Of a DNA stretch of 64,000 nucleotides, positions 25,101 to 37,855 are shown piece by piece. This DNA comes from Hetaerina americana (lineage: Eukaryota > Arthropoda > Insecta > Odonata > Calopterygidae): contig JAKTNV010000009.1 in the NCBI GenBank assembly GCA_022747635.1, positions 28,249,622 to 28,313,621 of the forward strand, read 5' to 3'. Within the stretch, counting starts at the first letter, position 1; every line of letters starts with the position of its first letter. A model generated the notes under the pieces. It was not told the DNA's origin, ran no database searches, and worked only from the letters and a program-made list of their open reading frames with translations. The position numbers were made by a program, and so were the translations under genes.

Positions 25101-28100
25101 CGAAAAAAAGATAATTATAGTAGCAATGGTAAAAGTGGAATACATTAAAAAATTATTGATTAGCTAATTTAAAATATTTGAGAACGTAATGAAAGAAATT
25201 TTTCTGGTCATCTTCACAAATGGTTGACCCCTTTTAGAACATAGAAGCTAAGAATATTCTTGACAGGTTGAAGGAGTTAAGTTTTCTACTTCTAGGTGTC
25301 AAGTCGATTGAAATACGACAGAGCAGCGATGGCACTTCATTGACTGCTTATTTGACTGTAAGACCTTTAAAAATAGCAAAAAATAATTAAACTATCTGAA
25401 ATACATTTATTTGTTAATAAATGAGGTGGAAGCAAGTAGTTCTGATAACTGAAGAGGTCTCAAATCAATGACAATATCAAATGAAGTTATAGGGGAAGAA
25501 TATTTAAAGCAATTATTAGGTAGGAAACCCCCAAAAATGTACGATAGGAATGATAACAAGGGATGGGATTCGATCTTTTCCGTCGAAATACAAATAGAAA
25601 AATCGATGTATCGATTTTTTAGGAAATCAGGGAAATCAAATTAACCTAACATTTATAGTTTCAATGCAGAACAAAGGTATATCTCTGGAAGAGCTGTGGA
25701 GCAAAAAAAAATCAATCACATAAAAATAAAATTGAGTGCTAAGGCAAGGTTTTTACTGAGAATTGACTATTTCAATGTGAAAGCTCCCTTAAATTAAAGG
25801 TTAATTTTGTATCCCGTTTCTTAATCATTGATTTCATTTCGTCAAACCTGAAGAATAAAGTCACTTGGTACTGGTCATTTCCAACTGTAATTTGATAGCA
25901 ATTAAGAAAGTAGAATAGGCACAACAAAAGAAGTAGACAGCTGAATGAGAGTGCTGAATATACTTCATTAGAGACAGAGAAAATTCATTAAGAACGAGTT
26001 CTCATTTTATAAGAAACGAATATTGGAACAAGGTCTAACATTATTTGGGTGTATTTCATCAAACAAAACAGGCAAGTTTAAATTCATTTCCTTAGTGAGA
26101 GGAGAAAATACGCAATATAGATGAAGATATTTCAGAGAAACTTCCGGCAACTTGCCATGAGTGGTGACAGGTTACAAGCATCACGTGTGATATGAGAATA
26201 GCGTTGAAGTTTAGAAGCAAATTCAACAAAACTCTTATTAAGTAGGCCTCTATGGAACGCAAAATTCTGGCTTAATAAAGCTAAGCCGGAAACGCTACTG
26301 AGTTTTAATGAAATACGTATTCTACTGTGGATCAGTGTAATCTATTCAGGATGCGAAGTAAGAATAAAGTATTGATCTTTGAACCTCGTCCGTAAATGAG
26401 AAAGTCGAGGAAATCTTACTTCGCACAATTGGAAACGCTCAGTGACGTCAAACAACTTGGGTAAGGGTGCATCGTGCTCGAGTGAGGAACGAAAAGAGGT
26501 TAGGGGAAGAAATAAAGACACTTCGATAAAATGAATAAAATAAAATTAGAGTAAGCAATAAAGTGAAGGAAGAAATGGTCTCATAGGACACAGGTAATGA
26601 AATAGGACCGAACGTCCCTTAGTCAAGTGAAATTGAGATTGAGCCAAGAAGAAAACGGTAATATTTTGTTGGAATACAGATATTAGAACCGCAGCTTTTA
26701 TTTCATAATTATTCCATCATTATAAAATAGAAAAAAATGGAGTAAAATCGTAGTAAAACTCGTTTCATACATTTGGATGGTTGAGACTCAAGAGAAACTC
26801 CTTGGATATTTTCTGAAAATGTATTTAAATGTTCATATATGCGCGTACATTTTAGAGGATAAGGAAGTAAATAAAAGGAGGGAAAATAATATACTGTTCA
26901 GAATGGATGGTCTCCATAAAATTTTTCTCTGATCGTGAAGGAATAAGATGGGCGTTTTTCCGCTCAGAACACTGGCATTAATATGAACACGTTCCTTTAA
27001 GTGGTTGCTTTAAGCGGCATTCTACAAGGAATAACAAATATGAGGTGAATGCGAACCCTGAGGTTTACCCAGTGAGGATATCATTTACCATAAACACTAC
27101 AGGGTGCAAGAATGCGGAATTTTCGGGATTATGTCGGGATTTTCGTCCTGCATGACTGTTTTGCTTTGTTCCCTTATGCAGGATTATCTCCCTTGGACTG
27201 CATCACCCGCTTAGTACCTATTGATTGGGTTTCCTTCACACAGTCTCTCAAATAATCTGGCGTGGATAAAACTAATATGCACTGTGTTTGTCACTGGCGA
27301 GGTAAACATTTTTAGTGAATAAAACTTGAAAGTTCTATATTTCCCTTCTCATGTGCACTGATTCCAGACTTGGTTTTAAATTCTCCAATGAAAAATACGT
27401 GAGTTTTGCAATTTATTCAGCTGTAAACTCACACTTTTGGCGCCAAAATTAACCGCAAAATTCTTCCATCTTCTTCTCCAAACCGTTTTTCAACTATTAC
27501 AAGTGCATAGCTTACAGCTATCGTACTGGTAATTAAAGGCCATTTAATTACTCTCTGTATTAAAATCCAACGGTTTTTAGAAAGAAGAGATGGTAAAAAT
27601 AAATCCATCGATTTGTGTCAATAAATTAATCAATACAAACTGTTGTGTCAAACGGGGAAGAGCTATGAAAGCATGAGAAGGGAAAGGAAGAGCTAGAGAA
27701 AAACATGTTTCATGATTTACCACTATGCCAATCAGAAACATGTGCAATGGTAAAAAATATATAAAAAGCGTAGACTGAATTTTAAAGGCGTCTGAAGAAA
27801 AGCAATTAAATGGGTTTTTGAAGAAATAAAAACATACACAGAGAGATGAAGAAGAGAGGAAACGAGTTTACTTACAAAACCAAAAATCATAGAATAGGGT
27901 GAAACATGAAATGCAATGAGCGCGTGAGAAATAAAACAAAAGTGTAAGCAAACCACAATCGAAAGGGTGTAAGTCCTAAAAAATAATCGATAAAAATGTA
28001 ATGAAGCAAAGTAGACGGAAATAATAAAATGTTTTAACAATCAGAAATAGCACTTTATAAATGACATGAAATAAAAACAGAAGGAAAAAATTATGCATAT

Positions 28101-28840
28101 ATTATTGAAATATTGAAATTTTAAAATATACAATAACCTAAAAAAGACAAAGAATGAAACTTGAAGCATACCCATGTTTTAATATTATTATGAACCAAAA
28201 TTTTGAAAACATAATATTTTCAGTCACAAATAAACTAGTACCAACCGTTTCCTCAACCCAAAAGGTGGAGAAATTTTTAGTTAATCGCGCATAAGAAAGG
28301 TTCATTATACTTTCCAAGAGATATATGCCAGAGGATAAGTAAAATAAGAAATTTTGATTCTTTATCCGCATTGAAGCTCAATATCCAAGAGCCTAGCACA
28401 AATTTAACTGATATAAAAGAAGAGAAAAGAAAATCTGCACTGGAATACATTATTTTTTATTGAGTCACAATTTGATTAATCCAGGATAAAAATGACGGGT
28501 TCAAATAAAAATTTGAACTTTTCACTGTATTCCCGATCATGTTTGATGGTCAAGCAACGTGATAAATTGCATTTTTCCAGCTTGGATCGAAGTTTGACTG
28601 AAAGCACGGAATTTCGAGAAGCTTCCCCGAGAGGACATGTTACGAACAAAATGACCGAGAAATATGGAATTTAATTCAAACATAAGTAAGTAAGGAAAAT
28701 TGAAGGGCTGTGGTCATGAACTCTCATGGATCCTCAATTAATTTATTAGATTAAAATTAAACGGGGAAAACCATATTTTACAGCTATAACTTCGGAAATA
28801 TTGAGCTTTTTTGCAATAGACCAGGTCCCCAGAGAGGTTG
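25101..28840. other. Unassigned AT-rich, partly purine-rich spacer
   Basis: Short frames only, including a Phe-rich 102-codon minus frame (27732-28040). A nested hairpin lies at 26352-26425: an 11-bp perfect outer stem starting TGCGAAGTAAG and an inner CCTCG/CGAGG. No gene is called. Confidence 0.45.
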
Positions 28841-28926
28841 TGTCTATGCCTAGATAACAGGCGTAACACAGTAGGGTGAAAAATGTCTATACTTAGATAA
28901 CAAGCGTTCCACAGCTCCGGTGAGAA
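28841..28926. repeat. Imperfect two-unit tandem repeat (43 bp)
   Basis: Unit 1 (28841-28883) and unit 2 (from 28884) share TGTCTAT, TAGATAACA and AGCG/GGCG blocks and a CACAG...GGTGA end. Roughly three quarters of positions match. Confidence 0.7.
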
Positions 28927-31900
28927 ATTCCTCTCTGCCTGAAGCTATGAGCATTTATAAATCAAGAAAAGATGGACCGACTGAGCCGAGTCTTTGAAAA
29001 ACATGATGGTATGATATATGAAAAATTATTAGAGTCCATTAAACGGAGAATTTTAAGACTAAAGCAAGTGTTTTACTTCTGGCATAAATTTTGTGCATTG
29101 TTTTGCTTGACCTTAATATTCAAATATATTTCTGTTAGTAAGTTTAAATGTTGTTTATAGAATTTTCTAGGGGTTCTAATTTCTTTTTTAGGCTCAATAA
29201 TAAATGATTTTCAGTTTGATCCCGCTAGCACAAACCGCATCGAACCCGAGCAACACTAGTATAGTGTTCTGAGGTCAAACAGTGCAAACGCTTCGTTAAT
29301 CAGATCTTGGCCAGCACGGAAACCCATTCCTGACCAGCAAAAGTCAGCGATTTGTTATGAAACATCCATTGGGAAATTCCATCAACACCTACGAATTTTA
29401 TTAACACGAGCCAGTGAATTCGCGATCTTTTCTGAATTCGGTCTATTACGGCCTTGTTATTTTTCCCCCGGTGAATTTATGGCAATGAATCACAGTCGGC
29501 GAAGCCGAATGACGAGACCGAGAATCTGTCGAGATACGCTCGAAAAATACGTGTGGGCGTATGAAGCGAGTTAAAATGCCCGATCTAACGAATGAACGGA
29601 CGTGAGCTATTTCGACCACTCGGATAAAAAAGAGAAGAGCTTCGCTGAAATAAATGAACGGTGCAATCTCGCCCTTCCATTGAAAATGATTAAAAATGGG
29701 CTTGAAACGCGCGGATGAGAGCGCCACTTGGGCCTCCATTTCGATCCAACGGTACCCACGTCTGTGTCGCGTACTACATGACGCATTTAAATAATGAGAA
29801 GGGTAAACGCTGCTTCACTGTGGATTTAATGTGCATGGGGGAAGAGTTTTTTTGCGAGAGGCTTGTGCAAAACGAGCGACAATACTTTTAGTGCGTCTTT
29901 TAGAAAACATTTCCTTTCCGGTAATGCATCGACCTCATTTAAACGCACGGGTTTAAATACGAGCTATAAGTACAAATATAAACCGTTTATTACGTGTAAA
30001 TTCGTATGTTATAATATCTATTTAAGTGTTGCAAACGATTCTTACTCTAGTGGCAGCACAATGGACCCTGTAGACTTTAAAAAGCAGCCATTTATGTATT
30101 TTATTTTTAATTCCAGCCTATTTTAAAGGTTTTCATATCTTTTTATCTGCTATCAGTCTTGGGAAAAAAATTTGGTGACCTTAAAACTTGAGTGCACCTA
30201 GTAGTATCCAAAACTTACCTCGAATGGTTTGTATTATAATCGTTTTATATAGCTCGTATTCCAAAATAAAGGAGTATTAACAAGAAAACTATCATATTTT
30301 TCACAATACAAAAGAGAAAAAGACTTCGTAGTTTTATTTGACTTTATTTCGATGCGACACTAAGAATTTTACTACACCAGACAACCTGCTCATTTTTAAA
30401 TAATGAACTTCAGTTGGATATGTTACATTTTTTCTTTCGATTGAAACGATGAAAAATATATTTTTTTTAAGTTCAATAAAAACTGCGTTTTTTAAACTTA
30501 ATTTTAAAAGTACATATTTTCACACACATCATCATTTACTTTTAAATGGTAAAAAGATTTTTTTGTTAAATTAAATTAAAGAATGGACTGATTTTTTATT
30601 TTGATAAATCACTTAATAATGCAATGAAATTATATTATATTTACTCTTTTGCAAAATTGTCTAATCTAAATCTAAAAAATATATTTTTAGTTTTTTTAAT
30701 GTTCGTTTTAAGCTAAGAATATAATTCAAAGGCAACGTAGTGATTGAAATATTTTCTAAAATTTTCCTTATGTGACTCGTGACCTCAGAAAATATATCTT
30801 GTGTGCCCCTTTGGACGACTTTGGACGACTTGTCCATAACTGTGCTGCACTATAATATACCCAAGTTCAAAACGAATTGGAACTGTAGAGCATTATGGAA
30901 ATCAAGCACTAACAAAGAGGTTACTAACAAAGACCCTGTTCATTTAATTTTCTTTGGCGGAAAGATTATACCAGGTCCGGTTTCATCCACAAAGTTTTCC
31001 TATCGACTGAAATGTTCAAGAGTTTTAGAAGTGGACCCAGACTGATGAACCAGCAGCTACAAGCATTCGTACCAGAAAGTGCTTCATCATATTTTCTAAT
31101 TTCATCAGCATAGCTGAGTTTTTTTTAATGGCACACTTGAAAAATTCCTTCAGATTTGATCCTATGCTTCCCTGCATGAATACCATTAATTAGTTATTTG
31201 ATGGGGTATTTTTCAGTGAAGGTCAACGAATTTTTTCTCCTAAATGGCTGCATGGTACCGTGCAGAGCGTTGGTATGTATAGCTGCCGCTAGAGCGAATA
31301 GCGTGTTCAATGCTTAAAATGACCGTGTAGGGTACAAGAATAGTGTGCAAGCATACTTTAATATCTCCAAACATTGAAATTAATCAATTGAGCAAAAAAA
31401 TGCAGTAATGATATAATGGACGGAAAAATTAGTGCACATGGGTGTGTATCAGTTCAACTAATGCCGAACGCCCTGTGACAATAAACTGAAGAAGCCTCAG
31501 CCACGGTCCAGCCGATTTTTCCAGTGGGTATTAGTGACCCGCTAAAGAAGTCTTCTGGACGACCATGAAGTTATGCCGTTGATATTATCAGAAACATGTG
31601 CCTCAATAGTGGGATTCTGTAGAGAAGTAACAAGTTGTAATTTTTTAGTAGTTTGTCAGAAAAAGTGTGATCTTAGATTTGTAACGCACCTAGATTTTGC
31701 ATTTCCAAGAAAGATACTTAATTTTTTTTGCAAATTTGCCCTTCCAAATGACCGCGTTGATGGAGAAAAAAAGATATGAAGGGTATCTAATACGCCTTTT
31801 TCGGTGTGCGCTATGCTTCCATTTCGAGCGGAGGTAGGAGTACGCTCATCAGAAATTTTGGGAACCACTGAATACTTTATAAAAACAATTTTTCTTGCTG

Positions 31901-32635
31901 GTCGATGAACTTCAGGGAAAGGAGAGAAAAAACAATGATGAATGTGAATGAAACAGTGACAGGGTGAAGCATAAGATTGCCCTTCTCCATCTAGATTGGA
32001 CGGAATTCCACAACGGATATTGCTAAGACAGACCACCAAACGCAAACCGCTCTTCGCCCTTCGTACGATTCCGAAGCCGTGAGGGCCCGAACAAGGGAGA
32101 CCGGTCCACTCTGAATTCAATGTGACACGAGGGAACCTGCGCACCCCAGTGTGACCATAAGCGGGGACGAAAAAAAATGCCTTTCCATCTCATTCATTGA
32201 TTTTCGTCCACTTCCCGGAAGCAGGTAGTCCATCTTCATTGCTTCTCGTGTATAAAAAAATTGAATGTGACTCTTCGACTCTAGAATGGAGCCCCATTTA
32301 TTTTATTCCACATTCCCATTTGGACTCAGCAGTATGTCTATCTTGATAAACCCAGTTCGTCGTAGAAAGAGCAGACTTCAAGTCTAAGACTTGCTTACAT
32401 ACGCTGGATGTAGAATAATGAATTTCGGAGTGTTCAAAAAATGTGAACAGATATTTCTCCTAACAGGAACTTTTTCATTGCATTAGCAACTCAGTGCTGC
32501 ATTACTGGCATCACTTAAGAAACGTTCCGAATGTCATATTTTACTAAAATTATTCCATTAAATTCCATTAATTTCGGATATAAAATGAGTGACAAGACCC
32601 AAAATTCTTTGCTTTTTTTCTCAAATGTAGTTGAG
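28927..32635. other. Unassigned spacer
   Basis: GC-richer patches at 29440-29780 and 31790-32170 contain frames of 97 (29446-29739 minus) and 162 codons (31656-32144 minus). Neither shows a domain. The AT-rich centre (30120-30780) has short frames only. Confidence 0.42.
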
Positions 32636-32639
32636 TCGA

Positions 32640-32705
32640 AATTAGTCTGGTGTGTATTCACCTCCTGCCCCATACCCTGGCGGTTTCTTGCAAGGTACTG
32701 AAAAA
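32640..32705 (+). mobile_element. LINE 3' terminus (stem-loop type)
   Basis: Plus strand TAGTCTGGTGTGTATTCACC, then CTGCCCCATACCCTGGCGG and AAGGTACTGA. It aligns with the better-preserved copy 250 bp downstream in the same orientation, so two 3' ends lie in tandem. Confidence 0.6.
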
Positions 32706-32779
32706 ATACGTGAATAAATGGTACCAGTTCAATAATAACTGAGAAACCTGTAGTTTCTTACCAACAGATCATGTCAGTA

Positions 32780-32975
32780 AAATTCGAGAAATTAAGTACC
32801 AAACAGATTTAAGATGTCATTTTTCCCGCGAACGATTAGGGATCAGAATAAAACAAAGTTTTTCTGTCAGCGCCAGGAGGTGAAGTTGTTTTGGGTCAAG
32901 GGTTGTCTGGTGTGTAATGACCCTCTGCCACACACCCTTGCGGTGGGTCACAGGGTACTAAATTAAACTAAAACT
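32780..32975 (+). mobile_element. LINE 3' end: last codons and terminal stem-loop
   Basis: TTTTCCCGCGAACGATTAGG corresponds to the '(F)FPRTIRDQN' ending of the ORF read cleanly in a sister copy at 37.9 kb (here with a stop). It is followed by TCTGGTGTGTAATGACC and the hairpin CTGCCACACACCCTTGCGGT, then GGGTACTAAATTAAACTAAA. This links the 3'-terminal hairpin to a LINE ORF. Confidence 0.7.
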
Positions 32976-33389
32976 AAATTTTGCACGATGAATATAGAGC
33001 GTATACTTCGACGTCCTTGTCGAGGCAGATATAAACAATCAAAAAATAAGCAACATTAAAGGGTAAACTTTTAAAATAATGCCGTCTCGGTTAGTTCAGA
33101 AATCAGTTACCAAAATAAAATATGAATAAATTGATTTCATTTATACACTATCTAACTATATCTGTACTCACTCGACATATATTTCCACTACATTTAAATA
33201 TACATAATACCACGCAAAGCATACGAGTATGGTGGGGGCTGTTGAGTCATCGGCCATACATGCAAAATCATTACATCTACACAGATATTAGTTCGAACAT
33301 GTAATCGAACAAAGTTAGTCACCACGCAAGAAGCTACTTACATAAAAACATACTAGTTTTAAAACATACTATTCACTAGAAGGAAAGTA

Positions 33390-33650
33390 AGCAGACTTTG
33401 TGGAATGTTCCTAATTCTGAAGGGGGAGAAAGCTTGGGCAGATCTTAGGAAAGAGGCGGGGAACCCAAATTTTATAGGCAGAAATGATCACAAATTTAAG
33501 GTAAAATGCCGGGAACAGAGAACAAATAAAAAAAAATTTCTTTTCTAAATAGAAAAAATGTTGATTGGAACACCTTACCTGCAAAAATATTTGAGCCCTT
33601 TCCCAACAGTGTGTATACTTTTAAGAATAGATGTAAGGCACATATGTAAT
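33390..33650 (+). mobile_element. LINE C-terminal tail, second family
   Basis: A plus frame reads NRKNVDWNTLPAKIFEPFPN then SVYTFKNRCKAHM and a stop. This is the 'FFSNRVV..WN.LP..(I/V)......SFKN(R/K)' end common in insect LINEs, distinct from the 'FFPRTIRD' family. Upstream frames are broken. Confidence 0.68.
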
Positions 33651-34835
33651 AATTTGATTGATGTGTGGTATATTGTATTATATGTAATAGCTTAATTTTT
33701 TCAATTTATCTTTTTTTCTTGCTGATTAATGGTTGTAAATGGGATGGGGATTCGCTTGTTTTGTTAAAGAGATTTGTGTTTTGAGGTCTGATTTTATCTA
33801 TTATCTTTTGCGATTATTTAGGACTTGTGTGCCACCTAACAATGTCTATCAGCACATGTGTATTTTTAATAATAATATAACTGTGAGTAATTTATAATAG
33901 CACAAACTCAAATAGGTAATAATAAAACGATGAATTTTTGTAGTAATTGGCTGGTTAAATAATATACCATTAGGATTCCAAGGGCAATGGATTAATTTAA
34001 GAATTGAAGAATAAATCTTTAAAAAGAACTTTAGAAAGAACGAGGGAGGAGTTAAAGTTATTTTTGACGGAGCGGTGTCGTTTGCTGTGGCTAAATACAA
34101 TAATTATTTAATTTTATCACAGAAGGTAGTTTATAAAGCGGCATTCCATCGTTCGATAGAAGGCCAAAGCAATTTTATCGAGTCTTTGGCCTTCTCAGAA
34201 GGACAATTACTTCTTTCATATTTTCAAATTCTTACACTCATAAAATATATGCTTAAAAATCTACCATGTTCCCTGTAGAGCTAAAACGTACGAATATACC
34301 AATTTAACCCTAATTGGTATCACGAAAAAACGACCTTGGTAACCCACGAAGTGAATTTATGGGTCCACAGAATGTATAACGCATTGTCTTTTGTAGGCAT
34401 AAAATATTTCAGATATGCCACAGACTATTGTCTATAGTACTCAAAACTTAGTTAAGTCTTCAACGTGCTTGAAAATTTTAATATAAGCCTTTTCCAGTGC
34501 TTTGTAGAGAATTTTATCAGTGTATAGTACAGCCTGATTAGTTAAAAATGAATTTATTTTTTGTACCCATAGGTAGAGAAGTGTTTTTTACCATATTTTT
34601 ATTAATTTTTAACCTATTTATACACGCAGAGTTCTACACACAAGAACTTTCGCCGTATAATATCCCATGTATCACAAAGCTATTAAAATGCACGGATTTT
34701 CGAATGGAAATGCATTGTCCAGTTAGTAATTCAGTGGAGCTGTATGGCATGGTAAATATAGCAAAGTTCATAGGTTTTCAGAGAATATTGAGGATTTATT
34801 GAGTGCTTTAAAAACAAATGCATGAAAATGGGATA
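33651..34835. other. Unassigned AT-rich spacer
   Basis: Includes an 84-codon plus frame (34548-34802) with a hydrophobic, signal-peptide-like N-terminus (FFTIFLLIFNLFIHAEFYTQ) and three cysteines after it. There is no other support for a gene. Confidence 0.4.
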
Positions 34836-34839
34836 ATGT

Positions 34840-35110
34840 GAGAGCAAGCTTTTCATCACATTTACCCAATACCCTTCTAATGAATCCTAATTTTTTGTTG
34901 GCTTGTCCACATATTCTCCGTATATACGTATATCACCCAGGAGAGGTCCTGAGTGAGGTTAACGCTTAAATATTTAATTGAGTCAACACATTCCATTTCG
35001 TCGTTCCCGATGCAGTAGGCGTTCGGGAGGGATTTGCTCTTTTTCCAAAAATTCATCAGTACGAACTTTTTTAAGTTTAATTCTAATTGCCAAGTGTCGC
35101 ACCAGCATAT
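34840..35110 (-). mobile_element. LINE reverse transcriptase fragment (palm/thumb)
   Basis: A minus frame is open for about 70 codons from near 35100. It includes LNLKKFVLMNFWKKSK and CVDSIKYLSVNLTQDLSWVI, matching the 'K...M.F......Y.I....(I/V)..(V)...KYLGV.L...LSW..H(V)' region just after the RT active site of insect LINEs. It then stops. Because its position is 5' in the ORF but lower in coordinate than the 37.9-38.2 kb fragment, it is a separate insertion. Confidence 0.8.
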
Positions 35111-36149
35111 TGGGCATAGACCGACGACAACTTTTGAATTTTTATAGCTTTTAAGTCAACTGACCATTTCAAAAACTACCCTAAAAAAATGGCGACTGCA
35201 AACAAATGGTTTTTAAAAAGTATAATGAGACTTAATATTATCCCCATGAATCATTCGTAGGCATTAAAACCCAGCCTTTTTAACCTTTCCGACCGAAAAT
35301 ATCTTTGTATGTAATATTTTATGCGCGTAATTTGCATGTAATATACGTTATGCAATAACCTACTCTAATATACGTTAAAGATAATATGTAAGATCAATTC
35401 ACTAAAAAGTATGTGAATGATGATAGAAAGACTGCTGCTAGCATGTGGACTATTAAGAAAGCGATCCTTGGCCAAGGTATAAAGCGCAACGATACATACA
35501 TTTTTCACCTCTACCAACATCTTTCAACAAGCGACCACTTCAAGCCAACCAAAGGCATATGGCATGGAGGTATGGTGCTAATTGAGAGTAATAGGAATGA
35601 ATTAGGTTTGAATAAAGAAATAGAGAATGCTTTTGCTGTCATGTTTTGATCGCAGAGAGAAATGGTAACCAAATTTCAGGTATTCTTCATCTGTTTGTAC
35701 AATTTTATATCCGTACTCCGTATGGAAAACGTAAACTCTGCTTATAACCACTCATTCAACATCAAATATGGACCCATCCGTTTTAATTTTGTTCCCAAAT
35801 TTTTATTCTTTAAATCTCCACCAATTCCAAATACCAGTCTGCAAAAAGAGTAACGATACTTTTTATGTAAACATTACAGTTATTGACTACTCATGACTTC
35901 CTGACTAATCCTTAATATGATTTCCATGTATGACAACTGTAATAAAATGATTACTTGAACGAATCTCGATGGATAAAAACGTTTAATCTTGACAGATGTT
36001 ATAAATAATTCGCATTTATATTCACTCAGTTGCGCAGGTGGTGGAGAGTTGCTCCTAAGAGTTAGATGGCGCTCGAGAACTGTCAAAAGAAAGAAGACAG
36101 CCTAGAAATATAGAAGGTTCGGTGAACATTAGCATTATTATTATTATGG
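35111..36149. other. Unassigned AT-rich spacer
   Basis: Frames 35413-35649 (78 codons) and 35662-35853 (63 codons) on the plus strand show no domain or splice support. Confidence 0.45.
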
Positions 36150-36480
36150 GTAGTTAAAATGAGAATTAATTCACACTAAGTCTCCAACCTACCCTGTTCC
36201 CAGCCAAACGTACTCATATCATCCATCTCCAATTCCTCCCCTTGAAATCTTCCATTAGCTACTCCAATTCATTCTCGGCCTTCCTCTGTAGCTCTACCTC
36301 TGTTCATATCCTTTAATTATGGTATCCAGTCATAGTCTCCGGTCTACCTTGTTTCGGGATGAATGCAATATGCTTCTCTCTTCTTTGAGGGCCTTCTCTG
36401 GACTTCTCTATGAACCCACTCTGTCAAGTACTACTCTATTTAATACTCTATGAATTATATTTTCATCATTCTTCTGTACC
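36150..36480 (-). mobile_element. LINE C-terminal tail, decayed
   Basis: Minus-strand frames in order give FEAMKIVWYRRMMKI, then RGRATEEGRE, GRPRMNWS, and WRWMI.VRLAGNRVGWRLSV. This is the familiar order of a LINE ORF2 tail: 'FEMW.YRRM.KI..', '..GRPRM.W...', 'W..MI.LA.DR.GWR'. Frame changes and stops show long decay. Confidence 0.75.
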
Positions 36481-36529
36481 ATACTATTTTCATTGCCTCA
36501 AATGTTCTTCCTATACTATATATGATACC

Positions 36530-36740
36530 CTAACAGCCGCCGCTACGATTTGTGGCTGGGAGTGATTACACAAGACTGCTTTTGACCCAAAACACTTTAA
36601 CCCACTTCTCGAGGTAGGATAACGTTCTGATCCCTTATCGTTCGGGGGAAAACTGACTGAACAAAATCTATCTGTTCTAAATCCCTCTAATTTTATTCTA
36701 ATGATCTTTCCTACTGTATTATGATAGTGTTAACAATACT
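36530..36740 (-). mobile_element. LINE 3' end, FFPRTIRD family
   Basis: Minus strand TTCCCCCGAACGATAAGGGA (36660-36640 region) encodes FPRTIRDQN, followed by TTTTGGGTCAAAAGCAGTCT, TGTAATCACTCCCAGCCACA and the terminal hairpin region to about 36535. It sits just 3' of a second copy in the same orientation. Confidence 0.7.
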
Positions 36741-36864
36741 TTTTCAGCATCATCGCTGAAGAGAGACCTTCTTAATAATGAGTTTGATTCAAGAGTTTTA
36801 ATCTGTTGCTTAAATTTGCTTCGTTAGTGATTCCCAAATTTAGATATTATTTTAGTTTATTTAG

Positions 36865-36949
36865 TACACTGCAAACTACCACTAGGATAAGTGTCAGGGA
36901 GTGATTACACACCAGTTTACATTTAGCAAAAAGCACTTTTACCCACCTG
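36865..36949 (-). mobile_element. LINE 3' terminus, distal half of a mariner-split copy
   Basis: Minus strand TGTAATCACTCCCTGACACT then CTAGTGGTAGTTTGCAGTGT and ACTAAATAAACTAAA. It is the continuation of the LINE fragment at 37856-38180; the two halves are separated exactly by the mariner 36950-37855. Confidence 0.8.
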
Positions 36950-37855
36950 CATGGTCTGTCCCAAAATTAATAGGACTGATTCGATTCAAAAATATTAGTG
37001 CCAGAATTGATTTACTCAAAAATCTTCGAAGTGCGTTCACCCACAGCTGTCAGCGGCTTTTCCACGCCTCCTACGCCTTCTGGAAGGCGGCGTCCGGAAT
37101 GCTGCTTAACTCCCTCATCACAGACTGTTGTAACAATTCCACTGAGCTGTGGTGACGTCCTTTGAGCACGGATTTGAGATGAGGGAAGAGGAAGAAGTCT
37201 GATGGAACAACATCTGGGATGAAGGGTGGCTGAGGCATGGCCGAGAAGCTCTTGGCAGATCCGCGTGCGAGTTTCCTTTTATTCGTCCGAAATCACTCGT
37301 GGCACCAACTTCGCACACACCTTTCTCATGACCATGTTTTCGGCCACAAGTCGATGCACATCACTTTGAATGCCGTCAAGCTCATAAAAAACCATACAAA
37401 TACTTAATCTGTGATCCCTGTCCAACAAAGCCTTCAAGATCTCGCAACATTTTTGTCACTTTTTGAGGTCGGCCTGCATATTCTGAACGTTCGGCGTCTT
37501 CAAAATCTCTACCCCCCCGAAACAACTTGTGTCACTGAAAAACACTCGATCTACCCATGGCTTTATCATCTTAAATTGCCCTGAGCATGTAATGAGTCGC
37601 TTTCCCGGTTTATCCCAGTTTCACGCAAAATTTGATGACGTTCCAATAACCGGTTCATGACAGAGCGTTACGACGTGACGTCATAGAGGTTTCGCAAACA
37701 AAATATCGGTACTCTGCAAGGGTTGGGAGCTAACTACTAACGGCCTTAAGCCAATCCTGAGACTCCCCTCCCTCGAGCCTAGCAAGAGAAACCGCCGCCC
37801 GTCCGTCCGTCTATCCGGGAAAAAATAAATCATACTACTTCTGGGGCAGACCTTG
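36950..37855 (-). mobile_element. Internally deleted mariner (906 bp) nested in a LINE
   Basis: Terminal repeats are CA(T/A)GGTCTG(T/C)CCCA at both ends, imperfect further in. A TA (37856-37857) follows the right end and TG (36948-36949, a decayed TA) precedes the left. The flanks join into a LINE copy that is uninterrupted at 36.54-36.66 kb, which proves the insertion boundaries. Length is about 70% of a full mariner. Confidence 0.9.
37040..37650 (-). pseudogene. Mariner transposase remnant (minus strand)
   Basis: On the minus strand the N-terminal HTH is readable with stops (KFCVKLG, then KAMGRSSVFQ, HKLFRGGRDFEDAERSEYAG). After a frameshift comes ELDGIQSDVHRLVAENMVMR and KVCAKLVPRVISDE, the second HTH and linker. 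The block with the first two catalytic aspartates is missing. The last segment reads PPFIPDVVPSDFFLFPHLKS, VLKGRHH and SVELLQQSV, covering the third catalytic Asp region. At least three disabling changes are visible, so no function is expected. Confidence 0.9.

Noticed and set aside
31042..31085. Second hammerhead-like CTGATGA...GAAA
   Set aside because: No stem II can be formed between the two boxes and no stem III follows.
31656..32144. 162-codon minus-strand frame
   Set aside because: It lies in a GC-richer patch, has no domain, signal peptide or splice support, and one frame of this length is not surprising in 64 kb.
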